Below are positions 56,216 through 64,000 of a stretch of DNA of 64,000 nucleotides, piece by piece; position 1 is the first letter of the stretch, and the number at the start of each line of letters is the position of its first letter. A program made the translations under genes and the position numbers. The DNA is taken from NCBI RefSeq assembly GCF_002158905.1, contig NZ_CP021431.1, positions 1,798,001 to 1,862,000 of the forward strand. The letters are read 5' to 3'. This DNA comes from Yoonia vestfoldensis (GTDB lineage Bacteria > Pseudomonadota > Alphaproteobacteria > Rhodobacterales > Rhodobacteraceae). The notes beneath the pieces are model-generated. The model searched no databases and was not told the DNA's origin. It saw only the letters and a program-made list of their open reading frames with translations.

Positions 56216-57156
56216 GCACGGACCTTTCGTAGAACAAGTGCCAGGAACAACAGCCCGCCCAAAAACTCGACCACCACGGCCAGCGCCGATTGCTGGCCCA
56301 GCAGCCGCTCGAAGATGAATTGCCCCGCGACCAGGATCAGCGCCCCGATCAGCGCCGCCGCCGGGATCAGCACGGCATGGCGGTGGGTATCGGTGATCTG
56401 GCGCGCCAGGCTTGCCGCCAGCAGCCCAAGAAAGCTGATTGGCCCGACCAGCGCGGTCGAGACCGCCACCAGCACCGCGATCAGCATCAGCGTCACCCTG
56501 ACCAGGCGGTCATGATCAAGCCCCAGCCCCCGCGCAGCCCCGCGCCCCAGCCCCGCGACATCCAGCGCCGGTGCCATGCGCAGCGCAACGAAAAGCGCGC
56601 CCCCAAGGCACAATATGGCGGCCGTCAGCTGGTCGGCGGGCACCCGCCCGAAAGAGGCGAACATCGCCTGTTGCACCACGGCGAATTCCGATGGATCCAG
56701 CAGGCGCTGCACCATGCTGGCCAGCCCGCGCAGCAACACGCCAAGGATCACGCCGGTCAGGATCATCCGGGTGATATCACCCGCATCGCGCCGCAGCAAA
56801 ATGCCGAAGAGCGCGCTGGCCGCCCCGACCAGCACGGCAGCTTCCAGCCCAAAGCGGATTGTGCCGGGGATCTGCGCCAGCCCGACACCGCCCAGCGCGG
56901 CCACCAGCAGCGTCTGCATCAGCACGAACAAAGCGTCGAAACCGACGATGCCGGGCGTCAGCAACCGGTTCATCGCGATGGTCTGGAACAGCACTGTCGC
57001 TGCCCCCGTCGCCGCCCCCACACAGATCAGCGCCAAAAGCTTTTGACCGCGCAGCACCAGGATCACATCCTGCGGCGCGCGCAATTGCCAGGCCAGAAAC
57101 CCCGCAGAGACCAGCCCAAGCGCCAGCCAAAGCCACAAGTTGCGCCGGTCAGCCAT
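56212..57156 (-). CDS. Iron-siderophore ABC transporter permease (second)
   Basis: A 314-residue FecCD-family permease with about nine helices; typical blocks are GAATGAATVLFQTIAMNRLLTP and VGPISFLGLLAASLARQ. The ATG at 57154-57156 overlaps the first permease by eight bases and gives MADRRNLWLWLALG; a longer frame upstream is rejected. It resembles VctG/FatC. Confidence 0.88.
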   Translation of the reverse strand: MADRRNLWLWLALGLVSAGFLAWQLRAPQDVILVLRGQKLLALICVGAATGAATVLFQTIAMNRLLTPGIVGFDALFVLMQTLLVAALGGVGLAQIPGTIRFGLEAAVLVGAASALFGILLRRDAGDITRMILTGVILGVLLRGLASMVQRLLDPSEFAVVQQAMFASFGRVPADQLTAAILCLGGALFVALRMAPALDVAGLGRGAARGLGLDHDRLVRVTLMLIAVLVAVSTALVGPISFLGLLAASLARQITDTHRHAVLIPAAALIGALILVAGQFIFERLLGQQSALAVVVEFLGGLLFLALVLRKVRA

Positions 57157-58084
57157 GTGGCGCGCGCTCTGCTGCTTTGCGCAGCAGCCACAAAAAGACC
57201 CCCGCCCCCAGCACCGCAAAGACCGTCGCGGCCGGTATCTCGAACGGATAGCGGATCACCCGCCCGATCACATCGGCCCCCAGCACCAGCATCGCCCCCA
57301 AAAGCGCCACAACAGGCAGGTTGGCGCGCAGGTTGTCGCCACGCCAGCGCGATACAAGGTTCGGCGCGACCAGCCCGACGAAAGGAAAGGCCCCGACCGT
57401 CACCAGCACCAAGGCCGTCAGCGCCGCCACGATCACCAGCCCCAGCGCGCGGGTCTGGCCATAATCCAGCCCCAGCGCGCGCGCCTGCGTCTGGCCCAGC
57501 CCCAGCAGCGTGATCCGGTCCGCCAGCACATAAAGCAGCCCCGCCAGCAAGGCCACCGACCAGAGCCATTCATAGCGCCCGATCATCACCCCCGAAAACT
57601 CGCCCAGCATCCAGATCCCCAGATATTGCATCAGATCCGCAGACCAGGCGAACCAGGTCGCCACCGCCCCCAGAATGCCGCCATAGACAAGCCCGACAAT
57701 CGGCAACAGCATCGGGTCCTGTCGCGGCACCCGGTCCGCCAGCATCAAGAACCCGCCCATCCCCACCAGCGCCGATGCCGCCGCCACCAGCATCTTGCCC
57801 GCCACCGCCATGCCCGGCGCGATCAGGGTGACCACCAAAAGACCCAGCATACAGGCCTCGGGCGTGCCGGTCAGCGAAGGTTCGACCAGCCGGTTCTGCA
57901 CCGCCTGCTGCACCACGACCCCCGCCAGCGCCAAGCCCGCCCCCGCCAAAAGCGCCGCCAGCGTGCGCGGGATGCGGCTGACCATCAACAGCCAGCCCGC
58001 ATCCTGCGACAGCGAGGCCGCACCCAGCGCCAGGCTGATCAGGATCAGCCCCGCCAGGATCGGGATCAGCCAGAGGCGGGACAA
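57149..58084 (-). CDS. Iron-siderophore ABC transporter permease (first)
   Basis: A 311-residue FecCD-family permease: SRIPRTLAALLAGAGLALAG (about residues 36-55), NRLVEPSLTGTPEACMLG and VGAFPFVGLVAPNLVSRW. With its neighbour it forms a heterodimeric channel, as in VctD/VctG. It follows the binding protein after five bases. Confidence 0.9.
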   Translation of the reverse strand: MSRLWLIPILAGLILISLALGAASLSQDAGWLLMVSRIPRTLAALLAGAGLALAGVVVQQAVQNRLVEPSLTGTPEACMLGLLVVTLIAPGMAVAGKMLVAAASALVGMGGFLMLADRVPRQDPMLLPIVGLVYGGILGAVATWFAWSADLMQYLGIWMLGEFSGVMIGRYEWLWSVALLAGLLYVLADRITLLGLGQTQARALGLDYGQTRALGLVIVAALTALVLVTVGAFPFVGLVAPNLVSRWRGDNLRANLPVVALLGAMLVLGADVIGRVIRYPFEIPAATVFAVLGAGVFLWLLRKAAERAPHG

Positions 58085-58089
58085 GCGCT

Positions 58090-58998
58090 TTAGCCTTCGA
58101 CCTCGGCGGCGAAGGCCGCGATGATCTCGTCCAGCGTCTGCATTACCGCATTGGCCCCGCCCCCCGCGATATAAAGCGGCGTTGCATCCAGATAGATGAT
58201 GCGCCCGTTCTGCGCCGCCGCCGTCCGCGCGATCAGCGGGTTATCAAGCGTCGCAACCGCCGCTTCGGCCTGCGCGCCAATGGCCGCGCCGCGATCCACC
58301 ACCACCAGCCAATCAGGATCGGCCTCGGCGACGAATTCAAAAGACACCGATTGGCCATGGGTTTCATCATCCAGCCCCGCGACCGCCTCTGGCAGGCCGA
58401 TCTCTGTATGAAGCCAGCCAAAGCGGCTTTGGGATCCATAGGCCGAGATCTTGCCGCCATTGGTCAGCAGGATCAGCGCATTGCCCTTGCCTGCAACCGC
58501 AGCGCGTGCGGCGGCGATCTTGGCCTCCAGCGTCTGGGTCAGCCCCTGCGCGGCCTCTTGGGCGGAAAAGAGCAGCCCATAGGCCGCGATCCGCGCGCGC
58601 GCCTGATCCAGCAGCCCTGCGCCCCAGATCGTCATATCGATGGTGGGCGCGATCTCCGACAGTGCCGCAACCTGCGTGGACGACCGCCCACCCGCGATGA
58701 TCAGATCGGGCTGCATCACGACAAGCGCCTCGAAATCGGGTTCGAACAAAGTGCCGATCACCTGCGCCTTTGCCGCGACAGGGGCGAGGCTTGGCAGATA
58801 GACCTTGTCGGTCACCCCAGCAACGTCGATCCCCAGCGCGGTCAACGTGTCCAAGGCGGCAATATCGAAAACCGCGATCTTCTGCGGATTGGCCGCAAGC
58901 GGGACCGGGCCAATGGCCGTGTCAATCGTCACTGTCTGGGCCGCAAGAGGCGCGGCGAGGGCGAGGGCCAACAGGCCGCCGAGAAAGGTTTTGCGCAT
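58090..58998 (-). CDS. Siderophore-binding periplasmic protein
   Basis: A 302-residue class III binding protein: signal peptide MRKTFLGGLLALALAAPLAA, then two lobes joined by a long helix (AGVTDKVYLPSLAPVAAKAQ, VVMQPDLIIAGGRSSTQVAA). Close in layout to VctP/FatB/ViuP, which take catecholate or mixed siderophores. The frame is open seven codons further upstream, but AAGGAG precedes the chosen ATG. A five-copy 16-bp repeat begins 13 bases in front of the gene. Confidence 0.9.
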   Translation of the reverse strand: MRKTFLGGLLALALAAPLAAQTVTIDTAIGPVPLAANPQKIAVFDIAALDTLTALGIDVAGVTDKVYLPSLAPVAAKAQVIGTLFEPDFEALVVMQPDLIIAGGRSSTQVAALSEIAPTIDMTIWGAGLLDQARARIAAYGLLFSAQEAAQGLTQTLEAKIAAARAAVAGKGNALILLTNGGKISAYGSQSRFGWLHTEIGLPEAVAGLDDETHGQSVSFEFVAEADPDWLVVVDRGAAIGAQAEAAVATLDNPLIARTAAAQNGRIIYLDATPLYIAGGGANAVMQTLDEIIAAFAAEVEG

Positions 58999-59010
58999 GA
59001 GGGGCTCCTT

Positions 59011-59090
59011 GGTGGTCACAAGCGTGGGTGTTCACAGGCGTGGGTGGTCACAGGCGTGGGTGTTCACAGGCGTGGGTGGTCACAGGCGTG
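59011..59090. repeat. Tandem repeat, five copies of a 16-bp unit, in the leader of the siderophore importer
   Basis: Units begin at 59011, 59027, 59043, 59059 and 59075 with the form GGTG(G/T)TCACAGGCGTG; the fifth base alternates G, T, G, T, G, and the first copy has one more change. They fill the stretch between the binding-protein ribosome site and its promoter region. The period of 16 is not a multiple of three, so they are not part of a protein. Copy number probably varies. Confidence 0.9.
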
Positions 59091-59162
59091 GCTGGCCCTC
59101 ATGGCGTGGCTGCGCGGCATCAGGCGGGACATACGGATTGCATCCCCTGCGCGCAAGCCTTA

Positions 59163-59183
59163 TTCTGACTAAAACGCTCAGAA
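59163..59183. promoter_or_regulatory. Probable RirA (iron-rhodo) box in the divergent promoter of siderophore genes
   Basis: TTCTGA-N9-TCAGAA, perfect six-base arms that contain the TGA-N9-TCA core of RirA sites. It sits in the gap between the siderophore ABC operon (minus) and the DUF2218 gene (plus), 28 bases ahead of the latter's ATG, where an iron repressor would be expected. Confidence 0.6.
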
Positions 59184-59210
59184 AGAATCCCCCCTGCAAA
59201 GGAAAACCCG

Positions 59211-59501
59211 ATGCCGATGATTGCAAAGGCCCGTTTCGAGACCGCGCATGGATCAAAATACCTGCAACAGCTTTGCAAGCATTTTGCCCATAAGCTGGCG
59301 GTCGAGTTTGACGAATGCGCAGGCCGGATCGCGCTGCCCACCGGCCCTGCGGTGCTGAGCGCCAGCCCTGCGGCTTTGTCGATCACCATCACCGCCGATG
59401 ACGCGGCTGGCGTGATCCGCGCGCGCCAGATCATCGACGACCATCTGCGGCGTTTCGCCTTTCGCGAAGGGTTCGACACGATGGATTGGCAGCCCGCCTG
59501 A
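59211..59501 (+). CDS. DUF2218 protein
   Basis: A 96-residue protein matching DUF2218: RFETAHGSKYLQQLCKHFAH at residues 8-27, a short beta-rich middle, and FREGFDTMDWQPA at the end. Members are often found beside siderophore transport genes; the biochemical role is unknown. AAAGGA lies ahead of the ATG. A terminator overlaps its stop. Confidence 0.88.
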   Translation: MPMIAKARFETAHGSKYLQQLCKHFAHKLAVEFDECAGRIALPTGPAVLSASPAALSITITADDAAGVIRARQIIDDHLRRFAFREGFDTMDWQPA

Positions 59502-59524
59502 CAGCCTTTCAGCGGGGGTTTTTT
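59493..59524 (+). terminator. Intrinsic terminator of the DUF2218 gene
   Basis: CCCG-C-CTGA and TCAG-CGGG pair around a seven-base loop (one bulged C), followed by GG and six T. It overlaps the DUF2218 stop codon. Confidence 0.75.
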
Positions 59525-59557
59525 CGCGGGGCCGCCCGGCACGCGATCGTCAGCCGG

Positions 59558-60505
59558 TTATTGCTGGCCTGCTTCCTGCAGGAACATCACCGCATTGGCG
59601 ACGGATCGCGCGCTGCTCTCGGGGCGCCACAGGCAGCCAAGCGGCGCCAGCGGCTGGGTCAGCGCGCTGTCGATCTCGACCAAGACACCGCTTTGCAGCC
59701 ACGGCAGCATGACAGAGCGCGGCATCAGTGACAGCCGCGTGCCAGCCATCAGCAATTCGCGTGTCAGTTCGGGGATATGCGCATTGATCCGGCATAGCGT
59801 CAGCTGCGGCCAGCCATGGCGTGTTGCGGCATCTTCCAGCCGCGCGCGCGCCACCGATCCGACCCGGTGCGACAGCCAGACCGCATCGCCCAAGGCCGCA
59901 ACCGGCACCCGGCCGCCCTGCGCCAGCGGATGCGACGGATGGCAGATCACCGTCAAACGGTCAGCGACACAATCGTGAAACTGCCATCCCGCAGGCACCA
60001 CAGCCGGCTTGCGGGTGCAATGGATGTCATAATCCCCAAGAGCGCCGCCCGCCGCGACCATATCGGGGCTGGGATCGACGATATGCAGATGGGTATCGGG
60101 GAACCGCTGGTGGAAATCATCCAGCCGCCCCTGCAACAAGGCACCCGCCGCCGCCGGGCTGGCGGCGATGCGGATGACGCCTGCGCCATATTGCAACCGG
60201 CTTGACATCCGCTCGGCGGCATCATCGAGGCTGGCGAGGATGGATTGCGCTGCGGGCAACAGCTCGCTTGCGGCGGCGGTCAGCGTCACGCCGCGCGCAT
60301 GGCGCTGGAACAGCGCGGTTTCGACAAGGCGTTCCAGCTCGGCCACCATCTGGGAAATCGCAGGCTGCGTCATGCCCAGCGCACTGGCCGCGCGGCGCAT
60401 GCTGCCCAGCTCTGCCAGCGCGATCAGCACCTGCATATGGCGGAACTTGGCCCGCAGGGTAAAGCGGTTGCGCAAGATGGTGGCGCTTAGGGGCAAGACA
60501 TGCAA
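59558..60505 (-). CDS. LysR-family transcriptional regulator
   Basis: A 315-residue LysR regulator: helix-turn-helix HMQVLIALAELGSMRRAASA, then LGMTQPAISQMVAELERLVE (about residues 23-63), followed by the effector domain. The start is unclear: a TTG at 60503-60505 gives the full N-terminus, and no ATG is in a suitable place. It is divergent from the metallo-beta-lactamase-fold gene, with a T-N11-A dyad in the gap that both could share. Confidence 0.85.
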   Translation of the reverse strand: MHVLPLSATILRNRFTLRAKFRHMQVLIALAELGSMRRAASALGMTQPAISQMVAELERLVETALFQRHARGVTLTAAASELLPAAQSILASLDDAAERMSSRLQYGAGVIRIAASPAAAGALLQGRLDDFHQRFPDTHLHIVDPSPDMVAAGGALGDYDIHCTRKPAVVPAGWQFHDCVADRLTVICHPSHPLAQGGRVPVAALGDAVWLSHRVGSVARARLEDAATRHGWPQLTLCRINAHIPELTRELLMAGTRLSLMPRSVMLPWLQSGVLVEIDSALTQPLAPLGCLWRPESSARSVANAVMFLQEAGQQ

Positions 60506-60509
60506 CTTT

Positions 60510-60530
60510 CTTATCGAGTGTTTTTATAAG
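60510..60530. promoter_or_regulatory. LysR-type T-N11-A box between lysR and the MBL gene
   Basis: CTTAT-N11-ATAAG, perfect 5-base arms with the T-N11-A layout of LysR binding sites, located just upstream of the regulator's start and 88 bases before the MBL gene. The local AT-richness stands out. Confidence 0.6.
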
Positions 60531-60617
60531 TAATCGGCAAAACCCCATCCTGCAATGGTGCAGTTTCGGCAGATCCGCTATCGCTGGGCCAGATAGCAGC
60601 CAAGGGACGAACGCCAG

Positions 60618-61643
60618 ATGATACGCCGGGGAATTGCGCCTTTCGTTGCGGCCTGTCTCGCCGCAGCCCCGCTGCAGGCCCAGGATATGGCCGAGGCCGA
60701 GGCCCAAGCGCGCATCGGGCTGGCGGCGGCGGCGGATTTTCCGGGCTATGCCAGTCTGTGTGATCTGCAGGCGCGTATCCGCGACGTCAACGCCCCGCGC
60801 GCGCCACGGCCTGCCACTGCGACCGGCGCGGCCCAGCAACAGCGTCAGGGCAATGCACCACAGCCGATTCCGCCGACGCAGCTCTTTGACAATCTTTGGG
60901 TGCTGGGCACCGAATCGGTGACGGCCTTTCTTTATGGCACGCCCGCTGGCTATATCCTGATCGACGGGCTGAACACCGATGCCGAAGCCCAGAAATTCGT
61001 GTTTGACGGGCTGACGGCAGTAGGGATCGACCCGCGCGCGATTACGGCGGTGCTGGTCACGCATGGGCATGGTGATCATTACGGCGGCGCCGATCTGGTT
61101 GCCGAAAGGCTGGGTATTGATGTGCTGATGACGCAGGAAGATTGGGATCTGGTCGCCAGCCTGGGAACCCATCCGCGTTTCGGCCCGCCACCGCAGCCCG
61201 GCGGCACCGTCACCGATGGCCAGGTGCTGCGCTTTGGCGAGTCGACGCTGCGCATCTTTGTCACGCCGGGGCATACGCCCGGCACGATCTCGCCAATCCT
61301 GGATCTGCGTGACGGGGACAGCGTACACCGGGCGCTGCTGTGGGGGGGAACCGGGTTCAATTTCGGCCGGTTTCCCGGCATTTTCCGGCAATATGCGGCC
61401 TCGGCGCGCCGGGCGGGGGCGCTGGCAGATGCCGAAGGGGTCGATGTGCTGCTATCGGCCCATCCGCGCCGCGACGGCACGCTGGACAAACTGGCCGCGC
61501 TGGCCAGCCGTGCGCCCGGTGCGCCGCATCCTTTTGTGGCAGGCGACAGCGGGCATGCGCTGTTCACCGTGCTGGAACATTGCGCGCTGGCCCAGGCTGC
61601 GCGGATCACGGCCGCCGTGCAAAGCGATAAGCAAAACCCATGA
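60618..61643 (+). CDS. Secreted metallo-beta-lactamase-fold hydrolase (B3-like)
   Basis: A 341-residue exported protein. Signal MIRRGIAPFVAACLAAAPLQ ends at AQA. The zinc site is THGHGDHYGG (H149, H151, D153, H154) with the later ligand His in TPGHTPGTISP and a third region SAHPRRDGT. The layout resembles subclass B3 metallo-beta-lactamases and relatives. It is divergent from a LysR regulator, an arrangement like ampR-ampC, but beta-lactam hydrolysis is not proved by sequence. The linker of about residues 60-85 is Ala/Pro/Gln-rich. AAGGGA lies ahead of the ATG. Confidence 0.75.
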   Translation: MIRRGIAPFVAACLAAAPLQAQDMAEAEAQARIGLAAAADFPGYASLCDLQARIRDVNAPRAPRPATATGAAQQQRQGNAPQPIPPTQLFDNLWVLGTESVTAFLYGTPAGYILIDGLNTDAEAQKFVFDGLTAVGIDPRAITAVLVTHGHGDHYGGADLVAERLGIDVLMTQEDWDLVASLGTHPRFGPPPQPGGTVTDGQVLRFGESTLRIFVTPGHTPGTISPILDLRDGDSVHRALLWGGTGFNFGRFPGIFRQYAASARRAGALADAEGVDVLLSAHPRRDGTLDKLAALASRAPGAPHPFVAGDSGHALFTVLEHCALAQAARITAAVQSDKQNP

Positions 61644-61784
61644 TCTGGCATGGCAATTAATAGATCAGACCGGCGCTTGCGCTTGATATGGCGCGCGCCG
61701 CTGCGCTAGGCAGCGCGCAACCGTCCAGGCACCGCCCTTTGCGCGCATCACCCAGACATCTCATGCCTTATCAAGGGATCTCTT

Positions 61785-63743
61785 ATGCGCATTGCCACCA
61801 TCTCTACCTGCAAAACCCTGGCCAGCCTGCTGCTGTGCCCCCTGCCCTATGCCGCGCTGGCGCAAGAGCCTGCGCCCTTCGATCTGGGGTCCTTGATCCT
61901 GTCAGCGGCCGGCATCGCGGTTGATCCGCTGACCGCGCCCGCCAGCGTGACCGTCGTCACCGGCGCAGAGCTGGAAACAGCCGGGGTCAGCGATCTGACC
62001 GATGCGCTGCGCGGCGTGCCCGGTGTGGCGGTCGCGGGTGGCACCGATGCCGAGAATATCCTGATCCGCGGGATGCCCGCAGAATACACGCTGCTGCTGG
62101 TCGATGGGCAAAGGCTGAATTCGCGCCAGTCGCGCACCAATGGCAGCGGCGGTGTGGACCAATATTTCATCCCGCCCGTCGCCGCGATCGCGCGGATCGA
62201 AATCCTGCGCGGCCCGATGTCGGCGCTTTATGGCTCTGATGCGATTGGCGGTGTGATCAATATCATCACCAAGCCCGTGGCCCCGGTCTGGACCGGCTCT
62301 GTCACGGTCGAAACCATGGCCCCGGTCGAATCCGACGACAGCGCCCAGACCCAAGGGACCTATTACCTCAGCGGGCCATTGGCGGGCGAGACGCTGGGCC
62401 TGCAGCTTTGGGGGCGCAGGCTGGACCGTGCCGGATCAAGCCGGCTGGAAAACGGGTCTGTCGTCGGGGCGGATGATCGCGATGTCACCGATCACACCGC
62501 ACGGCTGACATGGGCGCCTTGGGCCACAGAGACGTTTTTCCTGCAATTTGGCGGCACCGATATGCGCCGATCCGGCGATGCGACCGAATTCGACGACCGC
62601 CGCCGGACCGCCGCGCTGGGATATGAGGGCGCACGGGGCGGCTGGGATCTGACAACGCTGCTGGCGCAGGAAGAGGCCCAGCGCGAAACATCGACCTCGC
62701 GCACCGGACGCGCGCCCGAGATCACCACCACCAGCTTTGATTTCAAGGCATCCGGCACCGCCGGGGCGCAGGGCAACCACGGCTTGACGCTGGGGCTGCA
62801 AATCCTGGACACGGCGATCCGCGACCAGAACCTGGGCCTGGGCGAGACCGAGACGACCCGGTTCGACAACCGCCAATGGGCCGTCTTTGCCGAAGATGTC
62901 TGGGATCTGACCGACCGCGTCACGCTGACCTTGGGGGCGCGCTATACCGATGACGCCACTTTCGGCGGCGCGCTGACGCCGCGGGCCTATGCGACCTATG
63001 CGATCACCGATCATCTGGTGCTGGCGGGTGGGGTCTCGACCGGCTATAAAACGCCAGAGCTGCGCGAGACCACGCAAAGCTATTATTCCTGCACCGGCGG
63101 CAGCTGCGCGCGCGCTGTCGTGCCCGGCAATCCCGACCTGGAACCAGAGGAAAGCACCAGCTATGAGCTGGGCCTGCGTTATGAAACCGGCCTGACCACG
63201 GCGGCGATCACCGCCTATAAGACCGATTTTCGCAACCGGATCGACAGCCGTGACACCGGCACGCAATTCAGCGGCACCACCGATCTTTATGAATGGTTCA
63301 ACATCGGCAAGGCCGAGACCGCAGGCGTCGAAATCACCGCCAGCCATTTTGTCACAGCACGCGTCAAGATCGGCGGCAGCTATAGCTATACCCATTCCGA
63401 ACAGCTGACCGGTGATCTGCAAGGCGAGCCGTTTTCGCGCACGCCCAGCCATCAGGCCAGCCTGCGGTTTGACTGGCAGACTGCGCGGCCAGGTCTCGAT
63501 CTCTGGGCGGCGGCCAATTACATCGGTGACAGCAGCACCGCCAGCATCTCGCGCGGGGCCAAGGTCGTCACCGAATATGACGGCTATGCCACGCTGGATA
63601 TCGGGCTCAGCTATCCGCTCAATGACCAGCTGACCCTGCGCGGTGCGGTCTTCAACCTCACAGACACCGCGATCACCCAAGAGGATCAGGGCACAGCCAA
63701 GAACGGGCAGACCCTGCAGCTGGGCCTGACCGCCACATTCTAG
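61785..63743 (+). CDS. FepA-like TonB-dependent siderophore receptor
   Basis: A 652-residue outer-membrane receptor. The signal peptide ends near AALA-QEP. The plug has PASVTVVTGAELETAGVSD, NILIRGMPAEYTLLLVDGQR and ARIEILRGPMSALYGSDAIG; the barrel ends in the usual Phe (LQLGLTATF). The plug wording is that of catecholate receptors such as FepA. It likely supplies the ABC importer coded at 55460-58998. AAGGGA precedes the ATG. The 141 bases upstream hold no iron-box form that I can see. Confidence 0.88.
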   Translation: MRIATISTCKTLASLLLCPLPYAALAQEPAPFDLGSLILSAAGIAVDPLTAPASVTVVTGAELETAGVSDLTDALRGVPGVAVAGGTDAENILIRGMPAEYTLLLVDGQRLNSRQSRTNGSGGVDQYFIPPVAAIARIEILRGPMSALYGSDAIGGVINIITKPVAPVWTGSVTVETMAPVESDDSAQTQGTYYLSGPLAGETLGLQLWGRRLDRAGSSRLENGSVVGADDRDVTDHTARLTWAPWATETFFLQFGGTDMRRSGDATEFDDRRRTAALGYEGARGGWDLTTLLAQEEAQRETSTSRTGRAPEITTTSFDFKASGTAGAQGNHGLTLGLQILDTAIRDQNLGLGETETTRFDNRQWAVFAEDVWDLTDRVTLTLGARYTDDATFGGALTPRAYATYAITDHLVLAGGVSTGYKTPELRETTQSYYSCTGGSCARAVVPGNPDLEPEESTSYELGLRYETGLTTAAITAYKTDFRNRIDSRDTGTQFSGTTDLYEWFNIGKAETAGVEITASHFVTARVKIGGSYSYTHSEQLTGDLQGEPFSRTPSHQASLRFDWQTARPGLDLWAAANYIGDSSTASISRGAKVVTEYDGYATLDIGLSYPLNDQLTLRGAVFNLTDTAITQEDQGTAKNGQTLQLGLTATF

Positions 63744-63836
63744 CCCCGTGATAGGCGCTTGGCTTGGCCATAGATCAGCGATCTTACCCGGCCCTGTCTG
63801 ATCCTGTCTGGCAATGCTGTTTTCCGCTTGTGCTAT

Positions 63837-63854
63837 GTAATGTTATAACATAAC
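63837..63854. promoter_or_regulatory. Zur-like palindrome ahead of the last gene
   Basis: GTAATGTTATAACATAAC is an 18-base palindrome with a single mismatched pair; its core TGTTATAACA is perfect. The form matches zinc-uptake-regulator (Zur) sites known from proteobacteria. It lies 66 bases upstream of the ATG at 63920. Confidence 0.65.
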
Positions 63855-63919
63855 GATCCGTGCCAGACAGAACGCCCCGGCGGGGGCGGATCACTCTTTC
63901 ACCTATGACGGGAAACACC

Positions 63920-64000
63920 ATGACATTGTTCAAATCCACCGTGATGACCGGCCTTATGGCCCTGGCACTGGCTGCACCGGTGCGGGCGGATAACGTGCTG
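63920..64000 (+). CDS. Start of a secreted protein, cut by the window edge
   Basis: Only 27 codons are present: MTLFKSTVMTGLMALALAAP, then VRADNVL, a plain Sec signal peptide with cleavage after VRA. GGGAAA precedes the ATG. The Zur-like site upstream suggests a zinc-related protein such as a zinc-binding periplasmic protein, but the coding part in view gives no family. Confidence 0.6.
   Translation, partial: MTLFKSTVMTGLMALALAAPVRADNVL

Noticed and set aside
1..64000. tRNA, rRNA, insertion sequences, integrase or phage genes
   Set aside because: None seen on either strand by reading; there is no sign of a mobile element boundary, although a covariance-model search was not possible.

Overview
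The window is GC-rich, densely packed, and has the gene content of an alphaproteobacterium of the family Rhodobacteraceae (Paracoccaceae). The evidence is a 14-gene nuo operon interrupted by small family-specific ORFs of the kind described in Rhodobacter and Paracoccus, proteins of the DUF5333 and DUF5337 type, RirA- and NsrR-like control signals, and ATGA or TGATG stop/start overlaps almost everywhere. No tRNA, rRNA, CRISPR array, transposase, integrase or phage gene was seen. The left edge cuts birA and the right edge cuts a secreted-protein gene.

Layout. (1) Positions 1-19242, minus strand: the proton-pumping NADH:quinone oxidoreductase operon nuoA-B-C-D-E-F-G-H-I-J-K-L-M-N followed by birA. 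Inserted among the nuo genes are a sulfotransferase (between nuoC and nuoD), a 65-residue membrane protein and a lipoprotein (nuoD/nuoE), a helix-hairpin-helix membrane protein and a DUF5337 protein (nuoE/nuoF), two DUF5333-like secreted proteins (nuoF/nuoG), a lower-GC lipoprotein (nuoG/nuoH) and a cysteine-free carboxymuconolactone-decarboxylase-like protein (nuoI/nuoJ). (2) 19374-26465, minus: leucine/isovaleryl-CoA catabolism (liuA, liuB, liuD, liuE, liuC), with two small secreted-protein genes riding between liuA and liuB and a TetR-like operator in the promoter. (3) 26556-32954: housekeeping genes: gph, glmU, glmS, an AlkD-like repair protein, moaA and a methyltransferase. (4) 32954-44293: M20 amidohydrolase, DUF1289 protein, Dps, transhydrogenase pntAB, an ICMT-like methyltransferase, an SDR, kynureninase, YihY, a DMT-family transporter and a flippase-like membrane protein. 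(5) 44285-47654: a sugar-type ABC importer lacking its ATPase, preceded by a LacI-like operator and a minisatellite. (6) 47801-52171: a lipoprotein subtilase, an unknown secreted protein, a MarR regulator and a TonB-dependent receptor. (7) 52304-55441: a cyanide-insensitive-type bd oxidase (cydA, cydB, DUF2474) divergent from an NsrR-like Rrf2 regulator with a well-formed operator between them. (8) 55460-64000: an iron-siderophore ABC importer, a DUF2218 protein, a LysR regulator divergent from a metallo-beta-lactamase-fold enzyme, a FepA-like receptor, and a Zur-like box in front of the truncated last gene.

How they work together: the first and seventh regions are two respiratory modules. 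Complex I and the transhydrogenase set the NADH/NADPH balance, and the bd oxidase gives a terminal branch that appears to respond to nitric oxide. The eighth region is an iron/xenosiderophore uptake island with a plausible RirA-type site in its divergent promoter. I did not find a clearly unprecedented multi-gene system. The most rewarding leads are the set of non-nuo proteins embedded in the complex I operon, the twin AT-rich palindromes between nuoJ and nuoK, the NsrR-type circuit at cydAB, the tandem repeats directly upstream of two ABC importer operons, and the Zur-like site at the right edge. Functional names rest on my reading of motifs and family memory; no database search was run.
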